A stretch of DNA of 64,000 nt, taken from Microbacterium oxydans (lineage in GTDB: Bacteria; Actinomycetota; Actinomycetes; Actinomycetales; Microbacteriaceae). Positions 49,683 through 58,419 of this stretch are shown here, one piece after another (position 1 is the stretch's first letter; each line of letters starts with the position of its first letter). Both the position numbers and the translations under genes were made by a program. The stretch is from positions 248,001 through 312,000 of the forward strand of contig NZ_BJOG01000008.1 of the NCBI RefSeq assembly GCF_006540085.1, read 5' to 3'. The notes beneath the pieces are model-generated. The model was not told the DNA's origin. It made no database searches and saw only the letters and a program-made list of their open reading frames with translations.

Positions 49683-51413
49683 CTACTCGACGAGCTTGCC
49701 CTCGGTGTCGACCTCCCGCATGAGCTCGGCGATCTCAGGCGAGATCTCAGGGATCGCCTCTCGGGTCACACCGTCCTTCGGCGACCACACCAGGTTCACC
49801 TGCAGTGTCGGGTCGGTGTCGGGGAAGTCGCTGCGGTTATGGCATCCACGGGTCTCCCGACGTTCCAGCGCCGCCTCGAGGGTGGCGCGTGCAGCGAGCG
49901 CCGACGCCTTGAGATCGAACGCGTGCGCGAGGTCCTGGAAACCCGCGATGTCGGGGTGGATGCCGATGTCCTCCATGCGCCCTTCGATCATGTCGAGGTC
50001 GGCGAGTCCCGCGCGCAGCCCCTCCTCCGAGCGCACGACTCCGGCGTACTCGGTCATCAGGTTGCGGATCGCGCGCTGCAGCGCGCGGACGTTCTCACGT
50101 CCCTCCGCGGCGAGCAGGTCGTCGATCTCCGCACGCGCCTCGGCGACGGCCGTCGCCGACCGACGCTGCGCATCCAGCCCGGCCGCATGCTCCATGGCCG
50201 CCTGCCCCACGATCCGCCCGTAGACGAGCAGCTCGATGAGCGAGTTGCCCCCGAGTCGGTTGGCGCCGTGCAGTCCGCTGGAGGCCTCGCCGATCGCGTA
50301 GAGGCCGTCGACATCGGTCTGGTGGTCTTCCGGCCGCACCCACACACCGCCCATCGAATAGTGCGCGGTCGGTGCGATCTCGATCGGGTCGGTGGTGATG
50401 TCGAGCATCTGCAGCTCCATCATCGTCTGATAGACGCGTGGCAGGCGGGTCATGATCGTCTCGCGCGGCAGGTGCGACACGTCGAGCCAGACGCCACCGT
50501 TCTCGGTGCCGCGACCTTCCTGGATCTCGGTGTACGCCGCGAGCGCGACGCGGTCCCGCGTCGACAGCTCCATCCGCTCGGGGTCGTATTTCGCCATGAA
50601 CCGCTCACCGAGCGCGTTGCGCAGGATGCCGCCCTCGCCGCGAGCCGCCTCGGAGATCAGGGTTCCCGCCGCGCTCTCCGGCTCGATGATGCCGGACGGG
50701 TGGAACTGGACGAGCTCGGGGTCGCGCAGGCGAGCTCCCGCGTCGACCGCCAGGCGGAAGGAGTCGCCCGTGTTCTCGTCACGGCGGGAAGAGGTGCGGC
50801 GCCAGATGCGGTTGTGTCCGCCCGCGGCGAGGATCACGGCATCCGCGTGGATGAGGTAGCGGGTGCCGTCGGCCTGGTCGAAGCCGTAGGCCCCGAACAC
50901 GACGTTGTCGCGCACCAGGAGGCGGGTGATGTAGACGTGGTCGAGGATCGGCACGTCGAGCTGCTCGGCCTTGCGCACGAGGGTGCGCTGGATCTCGAGC
51001 CCCGTGTAGTCGCCGGCGAATGCCGTACGGCGGAAGGTGTGAGCGCCGAAGAACCGCTGTGAGATGCGGCCGTCGTCTTCACGCGCGAAGTCCATGCCCC
51101 AGCGCTCGAGGTCGCGGATGCCCCGCTCGGCGCCCTGAGTGACGATCTCGACCGTGTGCGGGTTGGCGAGGAGGTAGCTCTCCTTGATGGTGTCGGCCGC
51201 GTGCTGCTGCCAGCTGTCCTCCGCGTCCATCGTGCCGAGCGCGGCGTTGATGCCGCCGGCGGCGAGGGAGGTGTGCGCGTCCTGCCGCGGCCGTTTGCCC
51301 ACGGCGAGCACGTCGACGCCGTGTTCGGCGATCTCGATCGCTGCCCGGAGACCCGAGCCTCCGGTGCCGATGACGAGGACGGTGGTGGATATCTGACGTT
51401 CGCGCGTAGCCAT
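49683..51413 (-). CDS. Fumarate reductase/succinate dehydrogenase-type FAD protein (L-aspartate oxidase-like)
   Basis: A 576-residue flavoprotein. The FAD-binding Rossmann loop VIGTGGSGLRAAIE is near residue 14, HTSLAAGGINAAL carries the covalent-flavin-type His region, and RGEGGILRNALGERFM and HYSMGGVWV are the catalytic blocks. The C-terminal fumarate reductase domain has RETRGCHNRSDFP. No iron-sulfur or membrane subunit is adjacent, so it is an orphan, closer to aspartate oxidase or a soluble reductase. TACCGT 7 nt before ATG 51413 supports this start. Confidence 0.85.
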   Translation of the reverse strand: MATRERQISTTVLVIGTGGSGLRAAIEIAEHGVDVLAVGKRPRQDAHTSLAAGGINAALGTMDAEDSWQQHAADTIKESYLLANPHTVEIVTQGAERGIRDLERWGMDFAREDDGRISQRFFGAHTFRRTAFAGDYTGLEIQRTLVRKAEQLDVPILDHVYITRLLVRDNVVFGAYGFDQADGTRYLIHADAVILAAGGHNRIWRRTSSRRDENTGDSFRLAVDAGARLRDPELVQFHPSGIIEPESAAGTLISEAARGEGGILRNALGERFMAKYDPERMELSTRDRVALAAYTEIQEGRGTENGGVWLDVSHLPRETIMTRLPRVYQTMMELQMLDITTDPIEIAPTAHYSMGGVWVRPEDHQTDVDGLYAIGEASSGLHGANRLGGNSLIELLVYGRIVGQAAMEHAAGLDAQRRSATAVAEARAEIDDLLAAEGRENVRALQRAIRNLMTEYAGVVRSEEGLRAGLADLDMIEGRMEDIGIHPDIAGFQDLAHAFDLKASALAARATLEAALERRETRGCHNRSDFPDTDPTLQVNLVWSPKDGVTREAIPEISPEIAELMREVDTEGKLVE

Positions 51414-51425
51414 GCGGTCCACGGT

Positions 51426-51447
51426 AGTTAGGGGATCCTAATAACTC
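51426..51447. promoter_or_regulatory. Dyad in the flavoprotein/LysR divergent promoter
   Basis: AGTTAGG at 51426-51432 and CCTAA-TAACT (51437-51447) form an inverted repeat, with TTAGG-GGAT-CCTAA at its core. It sits upstream of both divergent start sites and is the probable LysR binding site. Confidence 0.5.
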
Positions 51448-51490
51448 CAATGCATAGTTCGACTTGAAACGATGCGGGTAGGCTATGGCC

Positions 51491-52423
51491 ATGAACCTCG
51501 AGCAGCTCCGCGGGTTCGTCGAGGTCGCGCGTCTCGGACACTTCACCCGCGCCTCCGAGCACCTGCACCTGGCACAGCCGTCTTTGAGCCGGCAGATCTC
51601 GACGCTGGAGCGCGAACTCGGCGCCGAGTTGTTCCATCGTGCGCGCGGCCACATCGCCCTCACGGCCGCCGGCGAGACGCTGCTGCCGCGTGCGCAGCGC
51701 ATGCTGGCGGAGGCCGACGCCATCCGCGACGAGATGGGCGAACTCGCCGGGCTCCGACGGGGACGCGTGCGCCTCGGCGCCCCTCCCACCCTTTGCATCA
51801 GCCTCGTCGCCGAGGCGATCCGCTCCTTCCATGCCGCGCACCCGGGCGTCGACCTGCATCTCACCGAAAGCGGATCTCGCCGCCTCGTCGAGGAGCTCGC
51901 CGTCGGCGCCGTCGACATCGCACTCATCACGGAATCCGACGGCCCTCCACCCTCGGGGTTCAGCCTCACGCGGATGCCGCTGCTCACCGAGGAACTCGTC
52001 GTCGTCTCGGCCGCGACCGAGCCGCCCGTATCGAGCTCGGCATCCATGACGCTGCTCCACCTCGCGTCCCTCCCCCTGATCGCACTCGACGAGACCTACG
52101 AGCTTCGAGCCACGACCGATGCGGCCTTCCGCGCCGAGGGCCTCAGGCCCACCCATGTGCTCGAAGGCGCCGAGATGGACGCGGTGCTGCGTTTCGTCGA
52201 GCGCGGTGTCGGCGTCGCGGTCGTGCCGGCGATGGTGCTCCTCGATCGCCCCGCCCTGCGGTCGGTCCGGTTGACGCACCCCATGATGACCCGCACGGTG
52301 AGCCTCGCCCACCGTGCGGATGTGACGCCGGCCGTCGCCGTCGCCGCGATCCGCGACGTGATCGTCGCGACCGCCGCCGAGGTGGCCGACCGCGACCCGG
52401 CGATCACGAGCCTGCTCACCTGA
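51491..52423 (+). CDS. LysR-family transcriptional regulator
   Basis: A 310-residue LysR protein. The winged helix is at residues 1-60 (HFTRASEHLHLAQPSLSRQI) and the effector domain fills 88-290. TAGGCT ends 6 nt before ATG 51491, favouring it over the upstream ATG at 51485. It is divergent from the flavoprotein gene and most likely regulates it in response to a dicarboxylate-like ligand. Confidence 0.92.
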   Translation: MNLEQLRGFVEVARLGHFTRASEHLHLAQPSLSRQISTLERELGAELFHRARGHIALTAAGETLLPRAQRMLAEADAIRDEMGELAGLRRGRVRLGAPPTLCISLVAEAIRSFHAAHPGVDLHLTESGSRRLVEELAVGAVDIALITESDGPPPSGFSLTRMPLLTEELVVVSAATEPPVSSSASMTLLHLASLPLIALDETYELRATTDAAFRAEGLRPTHVLEGAEMDAVLRFVERGVGVAVVPAMVLLDRPALRSVRLTHPMMTRTVSLAHRADVTPAVAVAAIRDVIVATAAEVADRDPAITSLLT

Positions 52424-52532
52424 CGACGAAGGGATCATCCGCAAGGATGAGCCCGCTCGCTCCCGAGGATGACGCCCCGCAGAGATCTCCCGACGTAGCG
52501 TTGTGGCTCCACCCACTCGATGGAGGAGTGCC

Positions 52533-53882
52533 ATGCCCTGGCTGGACATCGCCGCGACCGCCGGAGTCCTGGCGACTCTCGTCATCGGCATCGCCGCACG
52601 GCGCCGCCCGCCGACCGCGACCTGGATCGTCGCAGTCGCTACCGCGCTCACGCTCATCGTCGCCTTCCTGGTCGAAGGAGCACGCTGGCAGCTGTTCCTG
52701 CTCGCCGGCCTGGCGGCCCTCGTCGCCGGCACGGTGATCTGGGCGCGATCGGGACGCCTCCGCGGTCTCGCGTCCGCGACGGGCGTGGTGCTCGCCATCG
52801 GTCTGGTCGGCACCGGCGTCGCGGCATGGGGCCTGCCGCCCGTCTACGTGCCTGCACCGACCGGGCCTCACGCCGTCGGTATCACCACGACGGTCTGGAC
52901 GGATGCGACACGCGACGCCCGCGGAGGCGACGGCGACGGCGACGGAGACGGCGAGCGACGCTCGATCCCGGCGACGATCTGGTACCCCGCCGAGGCGTCG
53001 GAGGACTCCGTGGCTTTCCTGCCGCAGCGGGAACGTGTCGACACCCTCACGCGAGCCCTCGCCGACCAGTACGGGATGCCGTCCCTCGTCTTCGACGGAC
53101 TCGCGGCGGCGCGCGCGAACGCCGGCGGGGATGCGGATCCCGAGGCCGGGAGCTTCCCGGTCGTGATCGCCTCTCCCGGCAGCCAGAGCACGCGCTGGTT
53201 CGCGACGTCGTGGGCGGAGGAGGTCGCCAGTCACGGAGTCATCGTGATCGCCCTGGACCACCCGTACGACTCGGCAGCAGCCGAACTCGCCGACGGCACG
53301 ACCGCCTTCGGCGAACTCGTCTCCACCGGCGACGACGCGCGCGACCAGGCTGCCGCCGACCACGCGGCCGCGGTCCGCGCAGCCGACATCATCGCCGTCG
53401 TCGACGTACTCGTCGACGGAAGCTCCCCGATCGCTGCTCTCGGCGCCGTCGACCCGGAGCGGATCGTCACAGCCGGCCACTCTCTGGGAGGTGCCGCAGC
53501 CATCGAGGCGGCGCGGCTCGACGACAGGATCAGCGGGACGATCGACATCGACGGCATGCCCCGTTCTCCGCAGGGGACGACCCTCGGCCGACCGGCTGTG
53601 TTCCTGATCGCCGGCGATGCGGACCCGAATCCCGCGTACGACGCCACTGTCGAGACCCTCCTCTCCGACGGCACCGGCGCACGTCTCACGTTCGACGGTG
53701 TCGCCCACCTCGGGCTCGTCGATGCGGGGCTCCTCCTCGCTCCGATTCCCGGGGTGACGGGGACGCACGGCCCCGGCGGCCCGCGCCTCGTCGCGCAGGC
53801 GACGTTGGTCCTCATCGATGCCGTATCGGCAGACAAACCGCTCGACCTTCGCGCTCTCGCGGCCCTCGGCGACGTCGGATGA
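52533..53882 (+). CDS. Membrane-anchored alpha/beta hydrolase, PAF-acetylhydrolase-like
   Basis: A 449-residue protein with three or four N-terminal membrane helices (residues 4-110), a linker and an alpha/beta hydrolase domain. The nucleophile is in GHSLGGAAA, the acid near AGDADPNPAYD and the His in FDGVAHLGL. A GDGDGDGDG stretch lies at the domain boundary. The layout fits PF03403-like lipases acting outside the membrane. The ATG has a GGAGG site. Confidence 0.85.
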   Translation: MPWLDIAATAGVLATLVIGIAARRRPPTATWIVAVATALTLIVAFLVEGARWQLFLLAGLAALVAGTVIWARSGRLRGLASATGVVLAIGLVGTGVAAWGLPPVYVPAPTGPHAVGITTTVWTDATRDARGGDGDGDGDGERRSIPATIWYPAEASEDSVAFLPQRERVDTLTRALADQYGMPSLVFDGLAAARANAGGDADPEAGSFPVVIASPGSQSTRWFATSWAEEVASHGVIVIALDHPYDSAAAELADGTTAFGELVSTGDDARDQAAADHAAAVRAADIIAVVDVLVDGSSPIAALGAVDPERIVTAGHSLGGAAAIEAARLDDRISGTIDIDGMPRSPQGTTLGRPAVFLIAGDADPNPAYDATVETLLSDGTGARLTFDGVAHLGLVDAGLLLAPIPGVTGTHGPGGPRLVAQATLVLIDAVSADKPLDLRALAALGDVG

Positions 53883-53934
53883 CTTGAGAGGTCCGACTCG
53901 GCACATCGCCGGTGAGCGGACCGTCGGAGAATGC

Positions 53935-53968
53935 AGAAACGGCCTCCACCGGAGTGGAAGCCGTTTCT
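53935..53968. terminator. Bidirectional terminator between hydrolase gene and tRNA-Arg
   Basis: A 14-bp stem with one mismatch (GAAACGGCCTCCAC / GTGGAAGCCGTTTC, 53936-53949 with 53954-53967) and a 4-base loop, with T/A-rich flanks. It would stop the plus-strand hydrolase transcript and the minus-strand tRNA transcript. Confidence 0.8.
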
Positions 53969-53986
53969 CACTGTCTCAACACAGTG

Positions 53987-54059
53987 TGCGCCCGAAGGGA
54001 CTCGAACCCCTAACCTTCTGATCCGTAGTCAGATGCTCTATCCATTGAGCTACGGGCGC
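53987..54059 (-). tRNA. tRNA-Arg (anticodon ACG)
   Basis: A 73-nt cloverleaf on the minus strand. The acceptor stem GCGCCCG pairs with CGGGCGC, the D-arm is GCTCAATGGATAGAGC, the anticodon stem-loop CTGACTACGGATCAG gives ACG, and the T-arm reads GGGTTCGAGTCCC. CCA is not encoded. ACG is modified to ICG and reads CGU/CGC/CGA. Confidence 0.97.
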
Positions 54060-54123
54060 CCGGCCCGCTCAGCGGGCCGTAGAACAGCCTACAACAGTCC
54101 CGACGCGAAAGCGAAACGAGGCC

Positions 54124-54708
54124 TCAGTCGTCGGCCGATGCGGCCTTCTGCTGCTTCTTCCGTCTCTTGGCCTTGGCTCTCTGCTCCGAGGAGAGCGCCT
54201 GCAGGTCGACGAGCCGAAGGGCCTGCATCCGGGCCTCGCGCATGCGGTTGTAGTCGGGATCCTGGTCGGGGCGCATCCCCTCGACACGCAGTCGACGGTC
54301 GAGGTTGTGGCGCACGTCGGCCCAGGCCGCGCTCCTCGCCTCCTCGACGATGGCGGCGAGCTGCTCCCGGTCCTGCATGATCTCGCGCAGACGCACGGCG
54401 ACGCCGGTGGACTGCTTGGCCCGACGGCGGAGGTTGCGCACATCGCGATCGCGGTAGTCGTGCGTCCCCACCGGATCGGAATGGCGGCCCCTCGCCCGCT
54501 TGCGCAGGGCGGTGACGGTGGCCGCGGCTTCTTCCGACTCCTCTGCCATGGCACGGAGCGCCTCACGCGCGTCGTCGATGTACTTGTCCATGTCGAACAC
54601 GCCGTCCTCGGCGATGGTGCCGATGAGGATGTGGTTCTTGACGGCCAGGCGCGCGGCAGCGGTCGCGATCGCGACGCCTTCGGCGATGGCATCCGCTGTC
54701 CGTCCCAC
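54124..54708 (-). CDS. Conserved hypothetical, helical charged protein
   Basis: A 194-residue protein, mostly alpha-helical and rich in Arg, Ala, Glu and Asp, ending in a Lys/Arg-rich tail (AKRRKKQQKA). No membrane segment and no catalytic motif are visible. The GTG start at 54708 has a long GGAGAGGAGG site. It is the only gene between tRNA-Arg and the SDR. I do not recognise the family; the basic tail might bind nucleic acid. Confidence 0.65.
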   Translation of the reverse strand: MGRTADAIAEGVAIATAAARLAVKNHILIGTIAEDGVFDMDKYIDDAREALRAMAEESEEAAATVTALRKRARGRHSDPVGTHDYRDRDVRNLRRRAKQSTGVAVRLREIMQDREQLAAIVEEARSAAWADVRHNLDRRLRVEGMRPDQDPDYNRMREARMQALRLVDLQALSSEQRAKAKRRKKQQKAASADD

Positions 54709-54837
54709 CGGTACCTCCTCTCCTTGAGCGTACCGGTATCGATGCGGCCCGGTGTCGGCCAGAATGGTCGGAATCAGCATGCCCCACCCATCCGACATCC
54801 GCGGGTTCGCGCCCCGATCACGCCCTGCAGGAGACGC

Positions 54838-55677
54838 ATGAAACACCTCGACCTCACCGGGGGCACCACCGTGATCACCGGAGGCGCCAACGGGATGGGC
54901 GCGGAGATCGCACGCCGGCTCGCTGCCCGAGGAACATCTCTCGCGCTGGTCGACCACGACACCGCGGCTCTCGCGAGGATCGCCGAGGAGCTGCACGACG
55001 CACGCGTGACCACGCACGTCGTCGACCTCCGCGACGACGACGCCGTCTTCGCCGCCGTCAGGGACATCACCGCGTCGCACCCGCGGATCAATGCGCTGAT
55101 CACGTGCGCCGGCTCCTCCATGCTCGGCGACATCGACCAGCTGACGATGGAGGAGATGCGCTGGCTCACCGACGTAAACCTCTGGGGCACCGTGTCCGTC
55201 ACCAAAGCGCTCCTCCCCGCGCTCCGTGCCGCCCCTGCCGCCCACATCACCCATCTGGCGAGCGTCTACGCCCTCGCCGCCCCCGCCGGACGGATCCCCT
55301 ACGCGGTGAGCAAATTCGCCGTCCGCGCCTTCTCGGAAGCACTGCGGCACGAGCTGGAGGGCACCTCTGTGACCGTCGGCGCCGTGTACCCGGCAGGGGT
55401 GCGCACCGGGATCATCCTGCACGGCCGCTATGCCGCGGCGATCGACCCGAAGGTCGCCGCCCGCGCCGCCGCCGCCCAGGCGGAGATGTACCACACCGAG
55501 CCCGCAGACGCGGCGGCGCGGATCATCCGCGCGACCGAACGACGGGCTGCACGGACCATGGTCGGCCGCGAGGCGCGCCTGATCGATGTGCTCACCCGTA
55601 TCGCGCCGGCGTCGTACTGGCGTGTGATGCGGCGGCCGCTGCGCGAGGCGATCGACACCACGACGCCGATATCCTGA
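54838..55677 (+). CDS. Short-chain dehydrogenase/reductase
   Basis: A 279-residue classical SDR. The cofactor loop is TGGANGMG near residue 14, the middle motif is TCAGSSM, and the catalytic triad is Ser in HLASVYAL with YAVSK. The C-terminal region ends RVMRRPLREAID, like Microbacteriaceae SDRs of unknown substrate. The ATG has GGAG five bases ahead. Its stop codon lies inside a 14-bp tandem repeat. Confidence 0.9.
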   Translation: MKHLDLTGGTTVITGGANGMGAEIARRLAARGTSLALVDHDTAALARIAEELHDARVTTHVVDLRDDDAVFAAVRDITASHPRINALITCAGSSMLGDIDQLTMEEMRWLTDVNLWGTVSVTKALLPALRAAPAAHITHLASVYALAAPAGRIPYAVSKFAVRAFSEALRHELEGTSVTVGAVYPAGVRTGIILHGRYAAAIDPKVAARAAAAQAEMYHTEPADAAARIIRATERRAARTMVGREARLIDVLTRIAPASYWRVMRRPLREAIDTTTPIS

Positions 55678-55703
55678 CGCCGATATCCTGACGCGGATGT
55701 CCT
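55662..55703 (+). repeat. 14-bp tandem repeat (3 copies) spanning the SDR stop codon
   Basis: GACGCCGATATCCT is repeated at 55662-55675 and 55676-55689, then GACGCGGATGTCCT at 55690-55703. Because 14 is not a multiple of three, successive copies place TGA in all three frames (55675, 55689, 55703). Confidence 0.9.
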
Positions 55704-55708
55704 GACGA

Positions 55709-55730
55709 CGCTGAGGCGCACCGCCTCAGC
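55709..55730. terminator. Short hairpin between the convergent SDR and HELAH genes
   Basis: A perfect 9-bp stem GCTGAGGCG / CGCCTCAGC with a 3-nt loop. It overlaps the stop codon of the minus-strand HELAH gene. No T-run is present. Confidence 0.5.
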
Positions 55731-56586
55731 GGACGACGCCCACCCAGATGCCCGAGGCCCACGCCTGCTGATCGCCGTTGCAGCCGACCGATCCGGGATA
55801 TCCGCGCACCACGGCCATGCAGTTGGCGAGGAACTCCGGGTCGCCGCCGAACAGCGACCCGTAGGCACCGGACGACGTGAGCGAGCCCCATACACGGAAC
55901 TGATAGATGTGCGCGAGCTCGTGCGCCATCGCCCAGTTCAACCGGCCGGCCCCCCAGCTCGCGATGTCGGCGCGGTACTTGATGTACCCGTTGCTGTTCG
56001 CGCAGGCCGGGGCGTTTCCCCCCGCACAGGACGACGATTCGTAGAGCCCGACGCCTCCACCGCCGACGAGGTCGAGCGCCGCCCGCACCCGCGCGTAGCC
56101 GTCAGGGCCGCTCGACGACCACGCCGGCCCGCCGGGGCCCGAGCTCTGCGCCGCCTGCCACGAGGCGACCTCCGTGCCGACCTTCTCGGTGAGCGCGTGC
56201 ACGGTCGCCGTGGCCGCAGCGACCGTGTCGGGGTTCTCCTTCTCGGCGGCGACCGTCTGCTGTGCCGAAAGCGCGGCAGCACGGTGCGCGGCGGTGTCCA
56301 CCCGCCCCTCCGCACCCTTGAGGGCGACGGTGAGCGCCTGCACCTCCGCGAGGAAGGCGGGACGCTGGGCGAGGACGGCGGCGCGCTCCGCGGTGTCCTG
56401 CTCCGCGCGGTCGACCGCGCCATCGAGGTAGTCCGTGCGCTGTCCGGCATCGTGGTACTGCTCGGTGAGCGCGGTCAGCTCAGCGACGGCGGACGCCCTC
56501 TCCTGCTCGAGGCCCTGGGATCTGCCGATCATCCCCGAGACGAGGAGCACGGAGGCCGCGAGCGCGACGGCCACGGCGCGACGCAT
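55726..56586 (-). CDS. Membrane-anchored protein with coiled coil and HELAH metalloprotease-like domain
   Basis: A 286-residue protein. Residues 4-19 are a hydrophobic signal or anchor, about 25-145 a coiled coil, and the C-terminal domain has an HExxH motif HELAH at 222-226 (gluzincin/metzincin class). Four Cys residues (SSSCAGG, PACAN, NCMAV, VGCNG) could form two disulfides, fitting an extracytoplasmic location. The third metal ligand is not evident. The start overlaps the upstream stop (TGATG). Family not recognised beyond the zinc motif. Confidence 0.72.
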   Translation of the reverse strand: MRRAVAVALAASVLLVSGMIGRSQGLEQERASAVAELTALTEQYHDAGQRTDYLDGAVDRAEQDTAERAAVLAQRPAFLAEVQALTVALKGAEGRVDTAAHRAAALSAQQTVAAEKENPDTVAAATATVHALTEKVGTEVASWQAAQSSGPGGPAWSSSGPDGYARVRAALDLVGGGGVGLYESSSCAGGNAPACANSNGYIKYRADIASWGAGRLNWAMAHELAHIYQFRVWGSLTSSGAYGSLFGGDPEFLANCMAVVRGYPGSVGCNGDQQAWASGIWVGVVR

Positions 56587-56831
56587 CACGGGAGGAAGCC
56601 CGTCGTGTCCGCGATCTGCGCGTCCTGCTCCGCGAGCTGTGAGCGCAGCGCTGTCAGCTGCTCGGCGAGCTCCCGGTTGTCGCCCCGCGTCGTCTCCAGC
56701 GCACGTTCGATCCGGACGATCTCCGCTTTGACCGCGGCGATCGATTCCAGACGCTCCTGATCGGCGATGGCGACGACTGTGATCCCACCGACAAGCAAGA
56801 GGCATCCGACCGCGACAGCAAGACCTCGCAT
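56586..56831 (-). CDS. Short membrane-anchored coiled-coil protein
   Basis: An 81-residue protein with one N-terminal membrane helix (residues 3-22) and a continuous coiled coil (about 25-75) containing LAEQLTALRSQLAEQ. It is overlapped by one base with the HELAH gene, so the two are co-translated. Both proteins have the same order, anchor then coiled coil, suggesting hetero-oligomerisation. The function is unknown. Confidence 0.68.
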   Translation of the reverse strand: MRGLAVAVGCLLLVGGITVVAIADQERLESIAAVKAEIVRIERALETTRGDNRELAEQLTALRSQLAEQDAQIADTTGFLP

Positions 56832-56941
56832 CTCGCTCCCCAGGACAGCGCACCAGTTCCGGACCGACTCCGATCGCCCCAATATACAACCGGAGGTGCC
56901 TCCGCAGGACCTCACCTCGGGAGGCCGCGGACCCGCGAGGC

Positions 56942-57607
56942 TCAGACCGTCAGGTCGCTGCGCGCCGCAAGCCGCCGCTCCGCCGCGGACTGGCCGCTGG
57001 CGAGGTGCGCCGGCACGATCCGACGCAGCGCTTCCGTATCCCGCGCCGTCATCGCCTCGAGGATGATCCTGTGCTCGTCCGCCATGGCGAGCAGGTCGTC
57101 GTGCTGACCGAACAGCCAGCGCAGACGGGTGAGGAAGACGGCGATCAGCTCTCCGAGCATCTCGTTCGCGGCGAGTTCGACGGCGACCTCATGGAACTCC
57201 GCCGCCGCGATCCTCGCCGCCTCGGAATCCTCGGCACGTGCGGCCGCGAGCTCGCGCTCGTACGCGGCACGGATGCGGGCGATACCCGCCTCGTCGTGCC
57301 GCTCCGCCGCGAAGACGAAGATCAGCGTCTCTATGGCCTCGCGCACCTCTGCGAAGTCCTGGATGTCGCGGTGCGTGAACTCCCTCACGACAGCCCAGGT
57401 ACGAGGACGCGCGACCACGATCCCCTCGGCGACGAGTGTGCGGATGGCTTCGCGGACCGGAAGGCGGGACACGTTCAGCTCCGCGGCGATGTCCCGCTCG
57501 ACGAGTCGCGCACCCGGCTTCCGGTGTCCGAGGATGATGTCGTCACGAAGGATGCGGGTGACTCGCACCGACTCGAGTTCCCCGCCTGCTGCTATAGCCC
57601 CCGCCAT
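56942..57607 (-). CDS. GntR/FadR-family transcriptional regulator
   Basis: A 221-residue regulator. The winged helix is at residues 12-75 (LVERDIAAELNVSRLPVREAIRTL) and the FCD domain follows, with Asp/His residues (REAIETL, EFHEVAVELAAN, DEHRIILEAM) that usually hold a metal. The ATG at 57607 is inferred by homology to the HTH start; the longer reading has no support. A TTGGTATCCCAA site lies 38 bases upstream. Confidence 0.88.
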   Translation of the reverse strand: MAGAIAAGGELESVRVTRILRDDIILGHRKPGARLVERDIAAELNVSRLPVREAIRTLVAEGIVVARPRTWAVVREFTHRDIQDFAEVREAIETLIFVFAAERHDEAGIARIRAAYERELAAARAEDSEAARIAAAEFHEVAVELAANEMLGELIAVFLTRLRWLFGQHDDLLAMADEHRIILEAMTARDTEALRRIVPAHLASGQSAAERRLAARSDLTV

Positions 57608-57645
57608 CTGGGCATTCTCGCACCCCTGCCGGTGTTCCTCAACTT

Positions 57646-57657
57646 TTGGTATCCCAA
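57646..57657. promoter_or_regulatory. GntR/FadR-type operator TTGGTATCCCAA
   Basis: A near-perfect palindrome (one base short of TTGGTATACCAA) immediately upstream of the GntR gene, typical of FCD-type GntR sites and probably autoregulatory. Confidence 0.55.
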
Positions 57658-57721
57658 GGCTCCGCGCCGATGGACCCCGACGACCGGGCGAGAGGATGCG
57701 TCCCCCCGCCCGCATCGATGC

Positions 57722-58363
57722 TCAGGGCAGACGGTTCGCGCGTGCGAGGTTCTCCGTCAGCTCTTCCGCGTTCTGCCGGACCACATACGCCGGACGGTCA
57801 CGCTCGACCCGCCACGACTCGCTGAGCGGTCCCACGTTGACGGTGTCGAACCCTGCCTCGTCGTAGAAGCGGGTCACGAAGGCGACAGCCTCCGCATCAT
57901 CACCGGCAGTCGCCAACGCCCGCCGGTTCGGCGTGCCGGCAGGAGTGCCGTCCGACGTGATCTCAGAGGCGAAGATGTGGTTGAAGGCCTTCGCGATCTT
58001 GGAGTTCGGGAGCGCGCGCTGCACCAGCTCCGACGTCGTGGTCTCCCCCTTGTCGAGGGCTTCGATGTGCCCGTCCCGCTCGAAGTAGTAGTTGTTCGTG
58101 TCGAGCACGATCTTGCCGGCGAGCTGCTCTGCAGGCAGGTCGTCGATCGCACGGAGCGGCACCGTGACGACCGCGACGTCCGCAGCGGCGGCGGCGTCCT
58201 CCGCAGTGGCGGCGCGAGCGTTCGGGCCGAGCTCGGCGACGAGGTCGGCGAGAGTCTCCGGTCCCCGCGAGTTCGCGATCACCACGTCGTACCCGTTCGC
58301 GATCGCCACGCGTGCGACCTGGCTGCCGATGTGTCCTGCACCGATGATTCCGAGAGTTGTCAT
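57722..58363 (-). CDS. NADPH-dependent F420 reductase-like Rossmann protein
   Basis: A 213-residue protein of the NADP oxidoreductase, coenzyme F420-dependent group (PF03807). The N-terminal loop is IGAGHIGSQVARV, the second strand VIANSRGPETL favours NADP, and VLDTNNYYFERDG follows. It is common in actinobacteria as a stand-alone reductase; whether F420 is used here is not shown by the sequence. Confidence 0.85.
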   Translation of the reverse strand: MTTLGIIGAGHIGSQVARVAIANGYDVVIANSRGPETLADLVAELGPNARAATAEDAAAAADVAVVTVPLRAIDDLPAEQLAGKIVLDTNNYYFERDGHIEALDKGETTTSELVQRALPNSKIAKAFNHIFASEITSDGTPAGTPNRRALATAGDDAEAVAFVTRFYDEAGFDTVNVGPLSESWRVERDRPAYVVRQNAEELTENLARANRLP

Positions 58364-58419
58364 GTCGGGACCAACGCCGGGCGCTCGAGGCTATTCCCGT
58401 CGAGTCCTCCTACGACGGC

